Below, piece after piece: positions 1 through 10,109 of a stretch of 64,000 bases of DNA. Each line of letters opens with the position of its first letter. The first letter of the stretch is position 1. The position numbers and the translations under genes are program-made. Under the pieces are notes generated by a model. The model saw nothing but the letters and a program-made list of their open reading frames with translations, ran no database searches and had not been told where the DNA came from. Origin of the DNA: Hordeum vulgare subsp. vulgare (taxonomy: Eukaryota; Streptophyta; Magnoliopsida; Poales; Poaceae); contig NC_058519.1 in assembly GCF_904849725.1 (NCBI RefSeq), positions 577,633,169 to 577,697,168 on the forward strand, read 5' to 3'.

Positions 1-25
1 CTGGGAAGTCCTCGTGTTGCATTCC
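1..25 (+). rRNA. 5S rRNA gene, copy 1 (3' part only, cut by window edge)
   Basis: Gene bases 95-119 only; the rest lies outside the window. Spacer carries the 'acc' allele (GGGACCGTG) and a TAG tract with a TAT triplet. Confidence 0.93.
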
Positions 26-204
26 CCTTTTTAAATATATTTTTGCGCCACGTGACAAGGATGACGCGGGACCGTGATCTATATGACCTCATTTTCTTAT
101 TTTTGACGATTACTGTGTGACTTTTCCCACCGCGCTTGACACCCAACCACTAGTAGTAGTAGTATTAGGGGCAAGCATAAGGAACAAATAGATAGTTGCA
201 TGTC

Positions 205-322
205 GGATGCGATCTACCAGCACTAAAGCACCGGATCCCATCAGAACTCCGAAGTTAAGCGTGCTTGGGCGAGAGTAGTACTAGGATGGGTGACCTCCTG
301 GGAAGTCCTCGTGTTGCATTGC
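205..322 (+). rRNA. 5S rRNA gene, copy 2 (1-bp deletion)
   Basis: 118 nt: A11 is missing in the 5' strand and C118G hits the closing stem. The terminator run is T4 rather than T5. Possibly impaired. n=5. Confidence 0.9.
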
Positions 323-498
323 CCCTTTTAAATATATTTTTGCGCCACGTGACAAGGATGACGCGGGAGCGTGATCTATATGACCTCATTTTCTTATTTT
401 TGACGATTACTGTGTGACTTTTCCCACCGCGCTTGACACCCAACGACTAGTAGTAGTAGTAGGGGCAAGCATAAGGAACAAATAGATAGTTGCATGTC

Positions 499-617
499 GG
501 ATGCGATCATACCAGCACTAAAGCACCGGATCCCATCAGAACTCCAAAGTTAAGCGTGCTTGGGCGAGAGTAGTACTAGGATGGGTGACCTCCTGGGAAG
601 TCATTGTGTTGCATTCC
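499..617 (+). rRNA. 5S rRNA gene, copy 3
   Basis: G48A, C105A, C107T. n=11. Confidence 0.96.
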
Positions 618-742
618 CCTTTTTAAATATATTTTTGCGCCACGTGACAAGGATGACGCGGGAGCGTGATCTATATGACCTCATTTTCTTATTTTTGACG
701 ATTACTGTGTGACTTTTCCCACCGCGCTTGACACCCAACGAC

Positions 743-775
<33 letters not shown>

Positions 776-783
776 GGGCAAGC

Positions 784-789
784 ATAAGG
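784..789 (+). promoter_or_regulatory. TATA-like box at -28 of 5S copy 4 (representative)
   Basis: ATAAGG at -28 to -23, inside the constant 36-bp leader that precedes nearly every copy. Plant 5S genes have a TATA-like element at about -28 and prefer C at -1; both are present. The GC dinucleotide often quoted near -12 is instead at -7/-6 here. Confidence 0.6.
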
Positions 790-860
790 AACAAATAGAT
801 AGTTGCATGTCGGATGCGATCATACCAGCACTAAAGCACCGGATCCCATCAGAACTCCGA

Positions 861-875
861 AGTTAAGCGTGCTTG
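861..875 (+). promoter_or_regulatory. Box A of 5S internal promoter (copy 4, representative)
   Basis: AGTTAAGCGTGCTTG, gene bases 50-64, matches the box A of plant 5S genes. Most copies keep it; T59C is the commonest change, and four copies have lost it by deletion. Confidence 0.8.
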
Positions 876-890
876 GGCGAGAGTAGTACT

Positions 891-908
891 AGGATGGGTG
901 ACCTCCTG
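891..908 (+). promoter_or_regulatory. Box C of 5S internal promoter (copy 4, representative)
   Basis: GGATGGGTGACC and flanks, gene bases 80-97, the TFIIIA contact region by homology. Recurrent changes in it are G87T, G89A, C95T, G97A and loss of one G from the 97-99 run. Confidence 0.75.
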
Positions 909-932
909 GGAAGTCCTCGTGTTGCATTCCCC

Positions 933-937
933 TTTTT
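933..937 (+). terminator. Pol III terminator of 5S copy 4 (representative)
   Basis: T5 two bases after the gene end. A second T5 lies at 945-949 and further T4/T5 runs at 997-1000, 1005-1009 and 1027-1030, so each spacer holds several fallback stops. The first T-run is present after almost all copies; it is T4 after copies 2, 17 and 43 and absent after copy 5. Confidence 0.85.
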
Positions 938-953
938 AAATATATTTTTGCGC

Positions 954-959
954 CACGTG
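954..959. promoter_or_regulatory. CACGTG (G-box) palindrome in spacer (representative)
   Basis: CACGTG sits about 24 bp past the gene end, with TGACG at 967-971. Both recur in nearly every spacer. They match plant bZIP/bHLH recognition cores, but conservation may only reflect array homogenisation. Confidence 0.4.
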
Positions 960-1109
960 ACAAGGATGACGCGGGAGCGTGATCTATATGACCTCATTTT
1001 CTTATTTTTGACGATTACTGTGTGACTTTTCCCACCGCGCTTGACACCCAACAACTAGTAGTAGTAGTAGTAGGGGCAAGCATAAGGAACGAATAGATAG
1101 TTGCATGTC

Positions 1110-1213
1110 GGATGCGATCATACCAGCACTAAAGCACCGGATCCCATCAGAACTCCGAAGTTAAGCGTGCTTGGGCGAGAGTAGTACTAGGATGGGTGAC
1201 CTCCTGGGAAGTC
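1110..1213 (+). pseudogene. 5S rRNA pseudogene, copy 5 (3' truncated)
   Basis: Gene bases 1-104 are intact and consensus, including the whole internal promoter, but a 69-bp deletion removes the last 15 nt, both first T5 stops and the CACGTG box. The gene joins directly to the spacer at TATATGACC, with TC shared at the junction. It could still be transcribed to the T4 at 1226-1229, giving an RNA of near-5S length without the helix I 3' strand. n=8, first triplet TAC. Confidence 0.92.
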
Positions 1214-1344
1214 TATATGACCTCATTTTCTTATTTTTGACGATTACTGTGTGACTTTTCCCACCGCGCTTGACACCCAACGACTACTAGTAGTAGTAGT
1301 AGTAGTAGGGGCAAGCATAAGGAACAAATAGATAGTTGCATGTC

Positions 1345-1463
1345 GGATGCGATCATACCAGCACTAAAGCACCGGATCCCATCAGAACTCCGAAGTTAAG
1401 CGTGCTTGGGCGAGAGTAGTACTAGGATGGGTGACCTCCTGGGAAGTCCTCGTGTTGCATTCC
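1345..1463 (+). rRNA. 5S rRNA gene, copy 6
   Basis: Consensus gene. Spacer has GACGCGAGACC, as after copies 10, 20 and 46. n=7. Confidence 0.97.
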
Positions 1464-1645
1464 CCTTTTTAAATATATTTTTGCGCCACGTGACAAGGAT
1501 GACGCGAGACCGTGATCTATATGACCTCATTTTCTTATTTTTGACGATTACTGTGTGACTTTTCCCACCGCGCTTGACACCCAACCACTAGTAGTAGTAG
1601 TAGTAGTAGGTGCAAGCAATAGGAACAAATAGATAGTTGCATGTC

Positions 1646-1764
1646 GGATGAGATCATACCAGCACTAAAGCACCGGATCCCATCAGAACTCCGAAGTTAA
1701 GCGTGCTTGGGCGAGAGTAGTACTAGGATGGGTGACCTCCTAGGAAGTCGTCATGTTGCATTCC
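1646..1764 (+). rRNA. 5S rRNA gene, copy 7
   Basis: C6A (weakens helix I), G97A, C105G, G108A. Spacer lacks one C in the ACACCC stretch. n=7. Confidence 0.96.
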
Positions 1765-1945
1765 CCTTTTTAAATATATTTTTGCGCCACGTGACAAGGA
1801 TGACGCGGGAGCGTGATGTATATGACCTCATTTTCTTATTTTTGACGATTACTGTGTGACTTTTCCCACCGCGCTTGACACCAACGACTAGTAGTAGTAT
1901 TAGTAGTAGGGGCAAGCATAAGGAACAAATAGATAGTTGCATGTC

Positions 1946-2064
1946 GGATGCGATCATACCAGCACTAAAGTACCGGATCCCATCACAACTCCGAAGTTAA
2001 GCGTGCTTGGGTGAGAGTAGTACTAGGATGGGTGACCTCCTGGGAAGTCCTTGTGTTGCATTCC
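1946..2064 (+). rRNA. 5S rRNA gene, copy 8
   Basis: C26T, G41C, C67T (IE), C107T. n=11. Confidence 0.96.
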
Positions 2065-2189
2065 CCTTTTTAAATATATTTTTGCGCCACGTGACAAGGA
2101 TGACGCGGGAGCGTGATCTATATGACCTCATTTTCTTATTTTTGACGATTACTGTGTGACTTTTCCCACCGCGCTTGACACCCAACGAC

Positions 2190-2222
<33 letters not shown>

Positions 2223-2258
2223 GGGCAAGCATAAGGAACAAATAGATAGTTGCATGTC

Positions 2259-2377
2259 GGATGCGATCATACCAGCACTAAAGCACCGGATCCCATCAGA
2301 ACTCCGAAGTTAAGCGTGCTTGGGCGAGAGTAGTACTAGGATGGGTGACCTCCTGGGAAGTCCTCGTGTTGCATTCC
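2259..2377 (+). rRNA. 5S rRNA gene, copy 9
   Basis: Consensus gene; TAG tract starts TAGTAC. n=9. Confidence 0.97.
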
Positions 2378-2565
2378 CCTTTTTAAATATATTTTTGCGC
2401 CACGTGACAAGGATGACGCGGGAGCGTGATCTATATGACCTCATTTTCTTATTTTTGACGATTACTGTGTGACTTTTCCCACCGCGCTTGACACCCAACG
2501 ACTAGTACTAGTAGTAGTAGTAGTAGTAGGGGCAAGCATAAGGAACAAATAGATAGTTGCATGTT

Positions 2566-2684
2566 GGATGCGATCATACCAGCACTAAAGCACCGGATCC
2601 CATCAGAACTCCGAAGTTAAGCGTGCTTGGGCGATAGTAGTACTAGGATGGGTGACCTCCTGGGAAGTCCTCGTGTTGCATTCC
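2566..2684 (+). rRNA. 5S rRNA gene, copy 10
   Basis: G70T (IE). The base at -1 is T instead of C, which may lower transcription. n=7. Confidence 0.96.
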
Positions 2685-2866
2685 CCTTTTTAAATATATT
2701 TTTGCGCCACGTGACAAGGATGACGCGAGACCGTGATCTATATGACCTCATTTTCTTATTTTTGACGATTACTGTGTGACTTTTCCCACCGCGCTTGACA
2801 CCCAACCACTAGTAGTAGTAGTAGTAGTAGGGGCAAGCATAAGGAACAAATAGATAGTTGCATGTC

Positions 2867-2985
2867 GGATGAGATCATACCAGCACTAAAGCACCGGATC
2901 CCATCAGAACTCCGAAGTTAAGCGTGCTTGGGCGAGAGTAGTACTAGGATGGGTGACCTCCTGGGAAGTCCTCATGTTGCATTCC
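2867..2985 (+). rRNA. 5S rRNA gene, copy 11
   Basis: C6A, G108A. First unit of the segment repeated from copy 37. n=7. Confidence 0.96.
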
Positions 2986-3167
2986 CCTTTTTAAATATAT
3001 TTTTGCGCCACGTGACAAGGATGACGCGGGAGCGTGATGTATATGACCTCATTTTCTTATTTTTGACGATTACTGTGTGACTTTTTCCACCGCGCTTGAC
3101 ACCCAACGACTAGTAGTAGTAGTAGTAGTAGGGGCAAGCATAAGGAACAAATAGATAGTTGCATGTC

Positions 3168-3286
3168 GGATGCGATCATACCAGCACTAAAGCACCGAAT
3201 CCCATCAGAACTTCGAAGTTAAGCGTGCTTGGGTGAGAGTAGTACTAGGATGGGTGACCTCCTGGGAAGTCCTTGTGTTGCATTCC
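3168..3286 (+). rRNA. 5S rRNA gene, copy 12
   Basis: G31A, C46T, C67T (IE), C107T. Pairs with copy 38. n=11. Confidence 0.96.
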
Positions 3287-3411
3287 CCTTTTTAAATATA
3301 TTTTTGCGCCACGTGACAAGGATGACGCGGGAGCGTGATCTATATGACCTCATTTTCTTATTTTTGACGATTACTGTGTGACTTTTCCCACCGCGCTTGA
3401 CACCCAACGAC

Positions 3412-3444
<33 letters not shown>

Positions 3445-3480
3445 GGGCAAGCATAAGGAACAAATAGATAGTTGCATGTC

Positions 3481-3599
3481 GGATGCGATCATACCAGCAC
3501 TAAAGCACCGGATCCCATCAGAACTTCGAAGTTAAGCGTGCTTGGGCGAGAGTAGTACTAGGATGGGTGACCTCCTGGGAAGTCCTCGTGTTGCATTCC
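3481..3599 (+). rRNA. 5S rRNA gene, copy 13
   Basis: C46T. Pairs with copy 39. n=14. Confidence 0.97.
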
Positions 3600-3730
3600 C
3601 CTTTTTAAATATATTTTTGCGCCACGTGACAAGGATGACGCGGGAGCGTGATCTATATGACCTCATTTTCTTATTTTTGACGATTACTGTGTGACTTTTC
3701 CCACCGCGCTTGACACCCAACGACTAGTAC

Positions 3731-3766
<36 letters not shown>

Positions 3767-3802
3767 GGGCAAGCATAAGGATAAAATAGATAGTTGCATG
3801 TC

Positions 3803-3921
3803 GGATGCGATCATACCAGCATTAAAGCACCGGATCCCATCAGAACTCCGAAGTTAAGCGTGCTTGGGCGATAGTAGTACTAGGATGGGTGACCTCCTGG
3901 GAAGTCCTCGTGTTGCATTCC
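3803..3921 (+). rRNA. 5S rRNA gene, copy 14
   Basis: C20T, G70T (IE). Leader reads AAGGATAAAATAG, shared with copy 40. n=12. Confidence 0.96.
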
Positions 3922-4046
3922 CCTTTTTAAATATATTTTTGCGCCACGTGACAAGGATGACGCGGGAGCGTGATCTATATGACCTCGTTTTCTTATTTTT
4001 GACGATTACTGTGTGACTTTTCCCACCGCGCTTGACACCCAACGAC

Positions 4047-4082
<36 letters not shown>

Positions 4083-4118
4083 GGGCAAGCATAAGGAACA
4101 AATAGATAGTTGCATGTC

Positions 4119-4237
4119 GGATGCGATCATACCAGCACTAAAGCACCGGATCCCATCAGAACTCCGAAGTTAAGCGCGCTTGGGCGAGAGTAGTACTAGG
4201 ATGGGTGACCTCCTGGGAAGTCCTCGTGTTGCATTCC
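4119..4237 (+). rRNA. 5S rRNA gene, copy 15
   Basis: T59C (box A; a form common in other plants). n=17. Confidence 0.97.
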
Positions 4238-4362
4238 CCTTTTTAAATATATTTTTGCGCCACGTGACAAGGATGACGCGGGACCGTGATCTATATGACC
4301 TCATTTTCTTATTTTTGACGATTACTGTGTGACTTTTCCCACCACGCTTGACACCCAACGAC

Positions 4363-4413
<51 letters not shown>

Positions 4414-4449
4414 GGGTAAGCATAAGGAACAAATAGATAGTTGCATGTC

Positions 4450-4568
4450 GGATGCGATCATACCAACACTAAAGCACCGGATCCCATCACAACTCCGAAG
4501 TTAAGCGTGCTTGCGCGAGAGTAGTACTAGGATGGGTGACCTCCTGGGAAGTCCTCGTGTTGCATTCC
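4450..4568 (+). rRNA. 5S rRNA gene, copy 16
   Basis: G17A, G41C, G65C. Same triple change in copies 26, 42 and 53. n=8. Confidence 0.96.
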
Positions 4569-4753
4569 CCTTTTTAAATATATTTTTGCGCCACGTGACA
4601 AGGATGACGCGGGAGCGTGATCTATATGACCTCATTTTCTTATTTTTGACGATTACTGTGTGACTTTTCCCACCGCGCTTGACACCCAACGACTAGTAGT
4701 AGTAGTAGTAGTAGTAGGGGCAAGCATAAGGAACAAATAGATAGTTGCATGTC

Positions 4754-4872
4754 GGATGCGATCATACGAGCACTAAAGCACCATATCCCATCAGAACTCC
4801 GAAGTTAAGCGTGCTTGGGCGAGAGTAGTACTAGGATGGGTAACCTCCTGGGAAGTCCTCCTGTTGCATTCC
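4754..4872 (+). rRNA. 5S rRNA gene, copy 17
   Basis: C15G, G30A, G31T, G89A (box C), G108C: one of the most diverged types, shared with copies 27, 43 and 54. Terminator is T4 followed by A4, shared only with copy 43. n=9. Confidence 0.95.
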
Positions 4873-5060
4873 CCTTTTAAAATATATTTTTGCGCCACGT
4901 GACAAGGATGACGCGGGACCGTGATCTATATGACCTCATTTTCTTATTTTTGACGATTATTGTGTGACTTTTCCCACCGCGCTTGACACCCAACGACTAG
5001 TAGTAGTAGTAGTAGTAGTAGTAGGGGCGAGCATAAGGAACAAATAGATAGTTGCATGTC

Positions 5061-5179
5061 GGATGCGATCATACCAGCACTAAAGCACCGGATCCCATCA
5101 GAACTCCGAAGTTAAGCGTGCTTGGGCGAGAGTAGTACTAGGATGGGTGACCTCCTGGGAAGTCCTCGTGTTGCATTCC
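5061..5179 (+). rRNA. 5S rRNA gene, copy 18
   Basis: Consensus gene; leader starts GGGCGAGC. n=5. Confidence 0.97.
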
Positions 5180-5355
5180 CCTTTTTAAATATATTTTTGC
5201 GCCACGTGACAAGGATGACGCGGGAACGTGATCTATATGACCTCATTTTCTTATTTTTGACGATTACTGTGTGACTTTTCCCACCGCGCTTGACACCCAA
5301 CGACTAGTAGTAGTAGTAGGGGCAAGCATAAGGAACAAATAGATAGTTGCATGTC

Positions 5356-5474
5356 GGATGCGATCATACCAGCACTAAAGCACCGGATCCCATCAGAACT
5401 CCGAAGTTAAGCGTGCTTGGGCGAGAGTAGTACTAGGATGGGTGACCTCCTGGGAAGTCCTCGTGTTGCATTCC
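5356..5474 (+). rRNA. 5S rRNA gene, copy 19
   Basis: Consensus gene; TAG tract starts TAGTAC. n=12. Confidence 0.97.
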
Positions 5475-5671
5475 CCTTTTTAAATATATTTTTGCGCCAC
5501 GTGACAAGGATGACGCGGGAGCGTGATCTATATGACCTCATTTTCTTATTTTTGACGATTACTGTGTGACTTTTCCCACCGCGCTTGACACCCAACGACT
5601 AGTACTAGTAGTAGTAGTAGTAGTAGTAGTAGTAGGGGCAAGCATAAGGAACAAATAGATAGTTGCATGTC

Positions 5672-5790
5672 GGATGCGATCATACCAGCACTAAAGCACC
5701 GGATCCCATCAGAACTCCGAAGTTAAGCGTGCTTGGGCGATAGTAGTACTAGGATGGGTGACCTCCTGGGAAGTCCTCGTGTTGCATTCC
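5672..5790 (+). rRNA. 5S rRNA gene, copy 20
   Basis: G70T (IE). Spacer GACGCGAGACC. n=6. Confidence 0.97.
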
Positions 5791-5969
5791 CCTTTTTAAA
5801 TATATTTTTGCGCCACGTGACAAGGATGACGCGAGACCGTGATCTATATGACCTCATTTTCTTATTTTTGACGATTACTGTGTGACTTTTCCCACCGCGC
5901 TTGACACCCAACCACTAGTAGTAGTAGTAGTAGGGGCAAGCATAAGGAACAAATAGATAGTTGCATGTC

Positions 5970-6088
5970 GGATGAGATCATACCAGCACTAAAGCACCGG
6001 ATCCCATCAGAACTCCGAAGTTAAGCGTGCTTGGGCGAGAGTAGTACTAGGATGGGTGACCTCCTGGGAAGTCCTCATGTTGCATTCC
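5970..6088 (+). rRNA. 5S rRNA gene, copy 21
   Basis: C6A, G108A. Pairs with copy 47. n=7. Confidence 0.96.
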
Positions 6089-6270
6089 CCTTTTTAAATA
6101 TATTTTTGCGCCACGTGACAAGGATGACGCGGGAGCGTGATGTATATGACCTCATTTTCTTATTTTTGACGATTATTGTGTGACTTTTCCCACCGCGCTT
6201 GACACCCAACGACTAGTAGTAGTAGTAGTAGTAGGGGCAAGCATAAGGAACAAATAGATAGTTGCATGTC

Positions 6271-6389
6271 GGATGCGATCATACCAGCACTAAAGCACCG
6301 GATCCCATCAGAACTCCGAAGTTAAGCGTGCTTGGGTGAGAGTAGTACTAGGATGGGTGACCTCCTGGGAAGTCCTTGTGTTGCATTCC
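6271..6389 (+). rRNA. 5S rRNA gene, copy 22
   Basis: C67T (IE), C107T. n=10. Confidence 0.97.
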
Positions 6390-6580
6390 CCTTTTTAAAT
6401 ATATTTTTGCGCCACGTGACAAGGATGACGCGGGAGCGTGATCTATATGACCTCATTTTCTTATTTTTGACGATTACTGTGTGACTTTTCCCACCGCGCT
6501 TGACACCCAACGACTAGTAGTAGTAGTAGTAGTAGTAGTAGTAGGGGCAAGCATAAGGAACAAATAGATAGTTGCATGTC

Positions 6581-6699
6581 GGATGCGATCATACCAGCAC
6601 TAAAGCACCGGATCCCATCAGAACTCCGAAGTTAAGCGTGCTTGGGCGAGAGTAGTACTAGGATGGGTGACCTCCTGGGAAGTCCTCGTGTTGCATTCC
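6581..6699 (+). rRNA. 5S rRNA gene, copy 23
   Basis: Consensus gene; pairs with copy 50. n=12. Confidence 0.97.
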
Positions 6700-6896
6700 C
6701 CTTTTTAAATATATTTTTGCGCCACGTGACAAGGATGACGCGGGAGCGTGATCTATATGACCTCATTTTCTTATTTTTGACGATTACTGTGTGACTTTTC
6801 CCACCGCGCTTGACACCCAACGACTAGTACTAGTAGTAGTAGTAGTAGTAGTAGTAGTAGGGGCAAGCATAAGGAACAAATAGATAGTTGCATGTC

Positions 6897-7015
6897 GGAT
6901 GCGATCATACCAGCATTAAAGCACCGGATCCTATCAGAACTCCGAACTTAAGCGTGCTTGGGCGATAGTAGTACTAGGATGGGTGACCTCCTGGGAAGTC
7001 CTCGTATTGCATTCC
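6897..7015 (+). rRNA. 5S rRNA gene, copy 24
   Basis: C20T, C36T, G51C (box A), G70T (IE), G110A. Pairs with copy 51, which lacks C36T and G51C. n=11. Confidence 0.95.
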
Positions 7016-7209
7016 CCTTTTTAAATATATTTTTGCGCCACGTGACAAGGATGACGCGGGAGCGTGATCTATATGACCTCGTTTTCTTATTTTTGACGAT
7101 TATTGTGTGACTTTTCCCACCGCGCTTGACACCCAACGACTAGTATTAGTAGTAGTAGTAGTAGTAGTATTAGGGGCAAGCATAAGGAACAAATAGATAG
7201 TTGCATGTC

Positions 7210-7328
7210 GGATGCGATCATACCAGCACTAAAGCACCGGATCCCATCAGAACTCCGAAGTTAAGCGCGCTTGGGCGAGAGTAGTACTAGGATGGGTGAC
7301 CTCCTGGGAAGTCCTCGTGTTGCATTCC
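7210..7328 (+). rRNA. 5S rRNA gene, copy 25
   Basis: T59C. n=10. Confidence 0.97.
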
Positions 7329-7519
7329 CCTTTTTAAATATATTTTTGCGCCACGTGACAAGGATGACGCGGGACCGTGATCTATATGACCTCATTTTCT
7401 TATTTTTGACGATTACTGTGTGACTTTTCCCACCGCGCTTGACACCCAACGACTAGTAGTAGTAGTAGTAGTAGTAGTAGTAGGGGCAAGCATAAGGAAC
7501 AAATAGATAGTTGCATGTC

Positions 7520-7638
7520 GGATGCGATCATACCAACACTAAAGCACCGGATCCCATCACAACTCCGAAGTTAAGCGTGCTTGCGCGAGAGTAGTACTAG
7601 GGTGGGTGACCTCCTGGGAAGTCCTCGTGTTGCATTCC
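7520..7638 (+). rRNA. 5S rRNA gene, copy 26
   Basis: G17A, G41C, G65C plus private A83G in box C. n=8. Confidence 0.96.
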
Positions 7639-7823
7639 CCTTTTTAAATATATTTTTGCGCCACGTGACAAGGATGACGCGGGAGCGTGATCTATATGAC
7701 CTCATTTTCTTATTTTTGACGATTACTGTGTGACTTTTCCCACCGCGCTTGACACCCAACGACTAGTAGTAGTAGTAGTAGTAGTAGGGGCAAGCATAAG
7801 GAACAAATAGATAGTTGCATGTC

Positions 7824-7942
7824 GGATGCGATCATACGAGCACTAAAGCACCATATCCCATCAGAACTCCGAAGTTAAGCGTGCTTGGGCGAGAGTAGTA
7901 CTAGGATGGGTAACCTCCTGGGAAGTCCTCCTGTTGCATTCC
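7824..7942 (+). rRNA. 5S rRNA gene, copy 27
   Basis: C15G, G30A, G31T, G89A, G108C; normal T5 terminator, as in copy 54. n=11. Confidence 0.95.
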
Positions 7943-8067
7943 CCTTTTTAAATATATTTTTGCGCCACGTGACAAGGATGACGCGGGACCGTGATCTATA
8001 TGACCTCATTTTCTTATTTTTGACGATTATTGTGTGACTTTTCCCACCGCGCTTGACACCCAACGAC

Positions 8068-8100
<33 letters not shown>

Positions 8101-8136
8101 GGGCGAGCATAAGGAACAAATAGATAGTTGCATGTC

Positions 8137-8255
8137 GGATGCGATCATACCAGCACTAAAGCACCGGATCCCATCAGAACTCCGAAGTTAAGCGTGCTTG
8201 GGCGAGAGTAGTACTAGGATGGGTGACCTCCTGGGAAGTCCTCGTGTTGCATTCC
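8137..8255 (+). rRNA. 5S rRNA gene, copy 28
   Basis: Consensus gene; leader GGGCGAGC. n=5. Confidence 0.97.
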
Positions 8256-8431
8256 CCTTTTTAAATATATTTTTGCGCCACGTGACAAGGATGACGCGGG
8301 AACGTGATCTATATGACCTCATTTTCTTATTTTTGACGATTACTGTGTGACTTTTCCCACCGCGCTTGACACCCAACGACTAGTAGTAGTAGTAGGGGCA
8401 AGCATAAGGAACAAATAGATAGTTGCATGTC

Positions 8432-8550
8432 GGATGCGATCATACCAGCACTAAAGCACCGGATCCCATCACAACTCCGAAGTTAAGCGTGCTTGGGCGA
8501 GAGTAGTACTAGGATGGGTGACCTCCTGGGAAGTCCTCGTGTTGCATTCC
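8432..8550 (+). rRNA. 5S rRNA gene, copy 29
   Basis: G41C. TAG tract has an inner TAC. n=11. Confidence 0.97.
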
Positions 8551-8744
8551 CCTTTTTAAATATATTTTTGCGCCACGTGACAAGGATGACGCGGGAGCGT
8601 GATCTATATGACCTCATTTTCTTATTTTTGACGATTACTGTGTGACTTTTCCCACCGCGCTTTACACCCAACGACTAGTAGTAGTAGTACTAGTAGTAGT
8701 AGTAGTAGGGGCAAGCATAAGGAACAAATAGATAGTTGCATGTC

Positions 8745-8863
8745 GGATGCGATCATACCAGCACTAAAGCACCGGATCCCATCAGAACTCCGAAGTTAAG
8801 CGTGCTTGGGCGAGAGTAGTACTAGGATGGGTGACCTCCTAGGAAGTCCTCGTGTTGCATTCC
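8745..8863 (+). rRNA. 5S rRNA gene, copy 30
   Basis: G97A (box C edge). Spacer TATAACCTC; tract contains TTGTTG. n=13. Confidence 0.97.
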
Positions 8864-9063
8864 CCTTTTTAAATATATTTTTGCGCCACGTGACAAGGAT
8901 GACGCGGGAGCGTGATCTATATAACCTCATTTTCTTATTTTTGACGATTACTGTGTGACTTTTCCCACCGCGCTTGACACCCAACGACTAGTAGTAGTAG
9001 TAGTAGTAGTTGTTGTAGTAGTAGTAGGGGCAAGCATAAGGAACAAATAGATAGTTGAATGTC

Positions 9064-9182
9064 GGATGCGATCATACCAGCACTAAAGCACCGGATCCCA
9101 TCAGAACTCCGAAGTTAAGCGTGCTTGGGGGATAGTAGTACTAGGATGGGTGACCTCCTGGGAAGTCCTCGTGTTGCATTCC
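9064..9182 (+). rRNA. 5S rRNA gene, copy 31
   Basis: C67G and G70T, both in IE; leader has A for C at -6. Same in copies 58 and 69. n=13. Confidence 0.96.
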
Positions 9183-9307
9183 CCTTTTTAAATATATTTT
9201 TGCGCCACGTGACAAGGATGACGCGGGAGCGTGATCTATATGACCTCATTTTCTTATTTTTGACGATTACTGTGTGACTTTTCCCACCGCGCTTGACACC
9301 CAACGAC

Positions 9308-9346
<39 letters not shown>

Positions 9347-9382
9347 GGGCAAGCATAAGGAACAAATAGATAGTTGCATGTC

Positions 9383-9501
9383 GGATGCGATCATACCAGC
9401 ACTAAAGCACCGGATCCCATCAGAACTCCGAAGTTAAGCGCGCTTGGGCGAGAGTAGTACTAGGATGGGTGACCTCCTGGGAAGTCCTCGTGTTGCATTC
9501 C
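9383..9501 (+). rRNA. 5S rRNA gene, copy 32
   Basis: T59C. Last unit of the segment paired with copies 37-59. n=9. Confidence 0.97.
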
Positions 9502-9689
9502 CCTTTTTAAATATATTTTTGCGCCACGTGACAAGGATGACGCGGGACCGTGATCTATATGACCTCATTTTCTTATTTTTGACGATTACTGTGTGACTTT
9601 TCCCACCGCGCTTGACACCCAACGACTAGTAGTAGTAGTAGTAGTAGTAGTAGGGGCAAGCATAAGGAACAAATAGATAGTTGCATGTC

Positions 9690-9808
9690 GGATGCGATCA
9701 TACCAGCACTAAAGCACCGGATCCCATCAGAACTCCGAAGTTAAGCGTGCTTGGGCGAGAGTAGTACTAGGATGGGTGACCTCCTGGGAAGTCCTCGTGT
9801 TGCATTCC
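9690..9808 (+). rRNA. 5S rRNA gene, copy 33
   Basis: Consensus gene; spacer GACGAGGG. n=7. Confidence 0.97.
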
Positions 9809-9990
9809 CCTTTTTAAATATATTTTTGCGCCACGTGACAAGGATGACGAGGGAGCGTGATCTATATGACCTCATTTTCTTATTTTTGACGATTACTGTG
9901 TGACTTTTCCCACCGCGCTTGACACCCAACGACTAGTAGTAGTAGTAGTAGTAGGGGCAAGCATAAGGAACAAATAGATAGTTGCATGTC

Positions 9991-10109
9991 GGATGCGATC
10001 ATACCAGCACTAAAGCACCATGTCCCATCAGAACTTCGAAGTTAAGCGTGCTTGGGCGAGAGTAGTACTAGGATGGGTGACCTCCTAGGAAGTCCTCGTG
10101 TTGCATTCC
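9991..10109 (+). rRNA. 5S rRNA gene, copy 34
   Basis: G30A, G31T, A32G, C46T, G97A. n=12. Confidence 0.96.

Larger units (their letters stand above)
812..930 (+). rRNA. 5S rRNA gene, copy 4 (consensus reference copy)
   Basis: First complete consensus copy, used as reference. It encodes the 5S rRNA of the large ribosomal subunit, made by RNA polymerase III with TFIIIA and then exported to join the nucleolar 60S precursor with ribosomal proteins L5 and L11. The sequence opens GGATGCGATC and closes TTGCATTCC; bases 1-6 pair with 113-118 to form helix I (with one G-U pair), which fixes both ends. Internal promoter by homology: box A 861-875, IE 878-883, box C 891-908. C at -1 and ATAAGG at -28 to -23 match the upstream pattern of plant 5S genes. 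T5 follows 2 bp after the gene. The 3' end could be 1-2 nt further on. n=6. Confidence 0.98.
2867..9689 (+). repeat. Segmental duplication A, left arm (copies 11-32)
   Basis: The order of variant types in copies 11-32 is repeated in copies 37-59. Offsets are 8,084 bp from copy 11/37 to 17/43 and about 8,394-8,409 bp from copy 22/49 to 32/59. The jump is explained by one extra unit, copy 48. TAG lengths differ between arms while gene variants agree. Confidence 0.85.

Noticed and set aside
255..443. A 62-codon open frame on the minus strand, repeated with few changes in nearly every unit
   Set aside because: It starts at TTG, not ATG, covers the antisense of half the 5S gene plus spacer, and recurs only because the array is homogenised. 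Base changes fall without codon bias, and it is broken in deleted copies without consequence.
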